Below are positions 5,321 through 6,167 of a stretch of DNA of 6,167 nucleotides, in pieces. The notes under the pieces were generated by a model. It searched no databases and was not told the DNA's origin. It worked only from the letters and a program-made list of their open reading frames with translations. The stretch lies in contig JBDTYT010000087.1 of assembly GCA_040005555.1 (NCBI GenBank), positions 1-6,167 on the forward strand, written 5' to 3'. Source of the DNA: JBDTYT01 sp040005555. GTDB taxonomy: Bacteria; Actinomycetota; UBA4738; HRBIN12. A program made the position numbers and the translations under genes. The number at the start of each line of letters is the position of its first letter. The first letter of the stretch is position 1.

Positions 5321-6167
5321 AGCTGCGAACCCTCGACGACCTCGGGGACCTAGCGGGGACCCGGGTGTTCGTTCGACTGGACCTGAACGTGCCGCTCGCC
5401 GAGGGCAGCGTCACCGACGACGTCCGGATCCGCGCCAGCATCCCGACGCTCGAGGAGCTGCTCGACGCGGGGACATCGCTCGTGCTCGCCTCCCATCTCG
5501 GACGGCCGAAGGGCACGGTACGGGACGAGCTCCGCCTCGCGCCCGTCGGAGACAGGCTCGCCGAGCTGCTCGGACGTGACGTCATGGCCCTGGACGAGGT
5601 CACCGGGAACGGGCCATCGGCCGTCTGCTCGCACGTCGAGCCCGGCGAGATCGTGCTCCTCGAAAACCTGCGTTTCGATCCGCGCGAGGAGCGCAACGAC
5701 GAGACCTTCGCGTCCGAGCTAGCGGAGCTGGCGGACGTCTACGTCGACGACGCGTTCGGGGCAGTGCACCGGGCACACGCCTCTGTGTCGGCGCTCCCGG
5801 CCCGCTTCGTGCGCGACGAAAAGCCCGCTGCCGTCGGTCGACTGATCGAACGCGAGGTTGAGGCGCTCTCGAGGCTGCTCGACGAACCCCAGCGACCGTA
5901 CGTCGCAGTGCTCGGCGGCGCGAAGGTCTCCGACAAGCTCTCCACGATCGGTGCGCTCGTCGAGCGCGTCGACGCGGTCTTGATCGGCGGTGCCATGGCG
6001 TTCACCTTCATCGCGGCCGAGGGGGGCGAGATCGGCGCGAGCCCGGTCGAACCCGATCGGTTCGATGACGTGCGTGCGGCCCGAGGGCGCGCCGACGAGC
6101 GTGGCGTGGTGCTCCAACTCCCAGAGGACGTCGTGGCGGCGTCGGAGATGAGCGTGGACGCAGCGCG
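5317..6167 (+). CDS. pgk: Phosphoglycerate kinase, 3'-partial
   Basis: PGK transfers phosphate from 1,3-bisphosphoglycerate to ADP, giving ATP and 3-phosphoglycerate. The GTG at 5317 overlaps the gap stop (GTGA), a typical coupling junction. The protein starts MKLRTLDDLGDLAGTRVFVR, and 283 full codons of an expected ~395-400 are present before the window ends. Substrate-site motifs of the N-terminal domain are all there: RLDLNVP (20-26; Asp22, Asn24), DDVRIRAS (34-41; Arg37), SHLGRPKG (59-66; His60, Arg63), LLENLRF (114-120; Arg119) and VDDAFGAVHRAHAS (143-156; Arg152). The hinge and nucleotide side begin with VLGGAKVSDKL (198-208; Lys203, Lys207) and LIGGAMAFTF (222-231). The C-terminal ATP-binding lobe, including the GGGDS-type loop, lies beyond the window. 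No Shine-Dalgarno sequence of note is visible, in keeping with coupled translation. In actinobacteria tpiA commonly follows. Confidence 0.97.
   Translation, partial: MKLRTLDDLGDLAGTRVFVRLDLNVPLAEGSVTDDVRIRASIPTLEELLDAGTSLVLASHLGRPKGTVRDELRLAPVGDRLAELLGRDVMALDEVTGNGPSAVCSHVEPGEIVLLENLRFDPREERNDETFASELAELADVYVDDAFGAVHRAHASVSALPARFVRDEKPAAVGRLIEREVEALSRLLDEPQRPYVAVLGGAKVSDKLSTIGALVERVDAVLIGGAMAFTFIAAEGGEIGASPVEPDRFDDVRAARGRADERGVVLQLPEDVVAASEMSVDAA

Noticed and set aside
1..6167. Mobile element, CRISPR, defence system, tRNA or rRNA
   Set aside because: No terminal inverted repeats, transposase or integrase motifs, spaced direct repeats or RNA-gene signatures were seen; the window is filled by five genes on one strand.

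Overview
The window is high-GC, gene-dense DNA with all genes on the + strand. The codons favour G or C in the third position, and two of the four visible starts are GTG. The gene order uvrC-rapZ followed by gap-pgk, the actinobacterial look of GAPDH (N-terminus MGVKVGINGFGRIGRNFFRA) and the Arg-type Walker A of RapZ point to an actinobacterium. The sequence is probably from a less-studied lineage, because the usual yvcK and whiA genes are absent between rapZ and gap. The phylum call is inference from gene content and motifs; no database was consulted.

Layout. (1) Positions 1-1401: the 3' part of a large gene for a probably exported protein. About six repeats of ~50 residues look like beta-propeller blades; they are followed by a Pro/Ser/Thr linker and a C-terminal cupredoxin domain with an apparently complete type-1 copper ligand set. 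The start lies outside the window. (2) A 61-bp gap holding a TAGGAT box just before a GTG start. (3) uvrC, 1463-3346, the dual-incision subunit of UvrABC excinuclease. (4) rapZ (yvcJ family), 3346-4260, whose ATG shares its A with the uvrC stop. (5) A 49-bp gap with a possible -10 box, an inverted repeat and a strong Shine-Dalgarno sequence. (6) gap, 4310-5320, glycolytic GAPDH. (7) pgk, 5317 to beyond the window end, overlapping gap by 4 bp.

Functionally there are three blocks. The first is an exported copper-domain protein of unknown role. The second is a translationally coupled DNA-repair/regulator pair (uvrC-rapZ). The third is a coupled pair for consecutive lower-glycolysis steps: gap makes 1,3-bisphosphoglycerate and pgk uses it to make ATP. 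The most unusual points are the propeller-cupredoxin architecture and the direct rapZ-gap junction. The other genes are well-conserved housekeeping genes. I saw no mobile element, CRISPR array, tRNA or rRNA, and no stretch over 300 bases lacks a gene.
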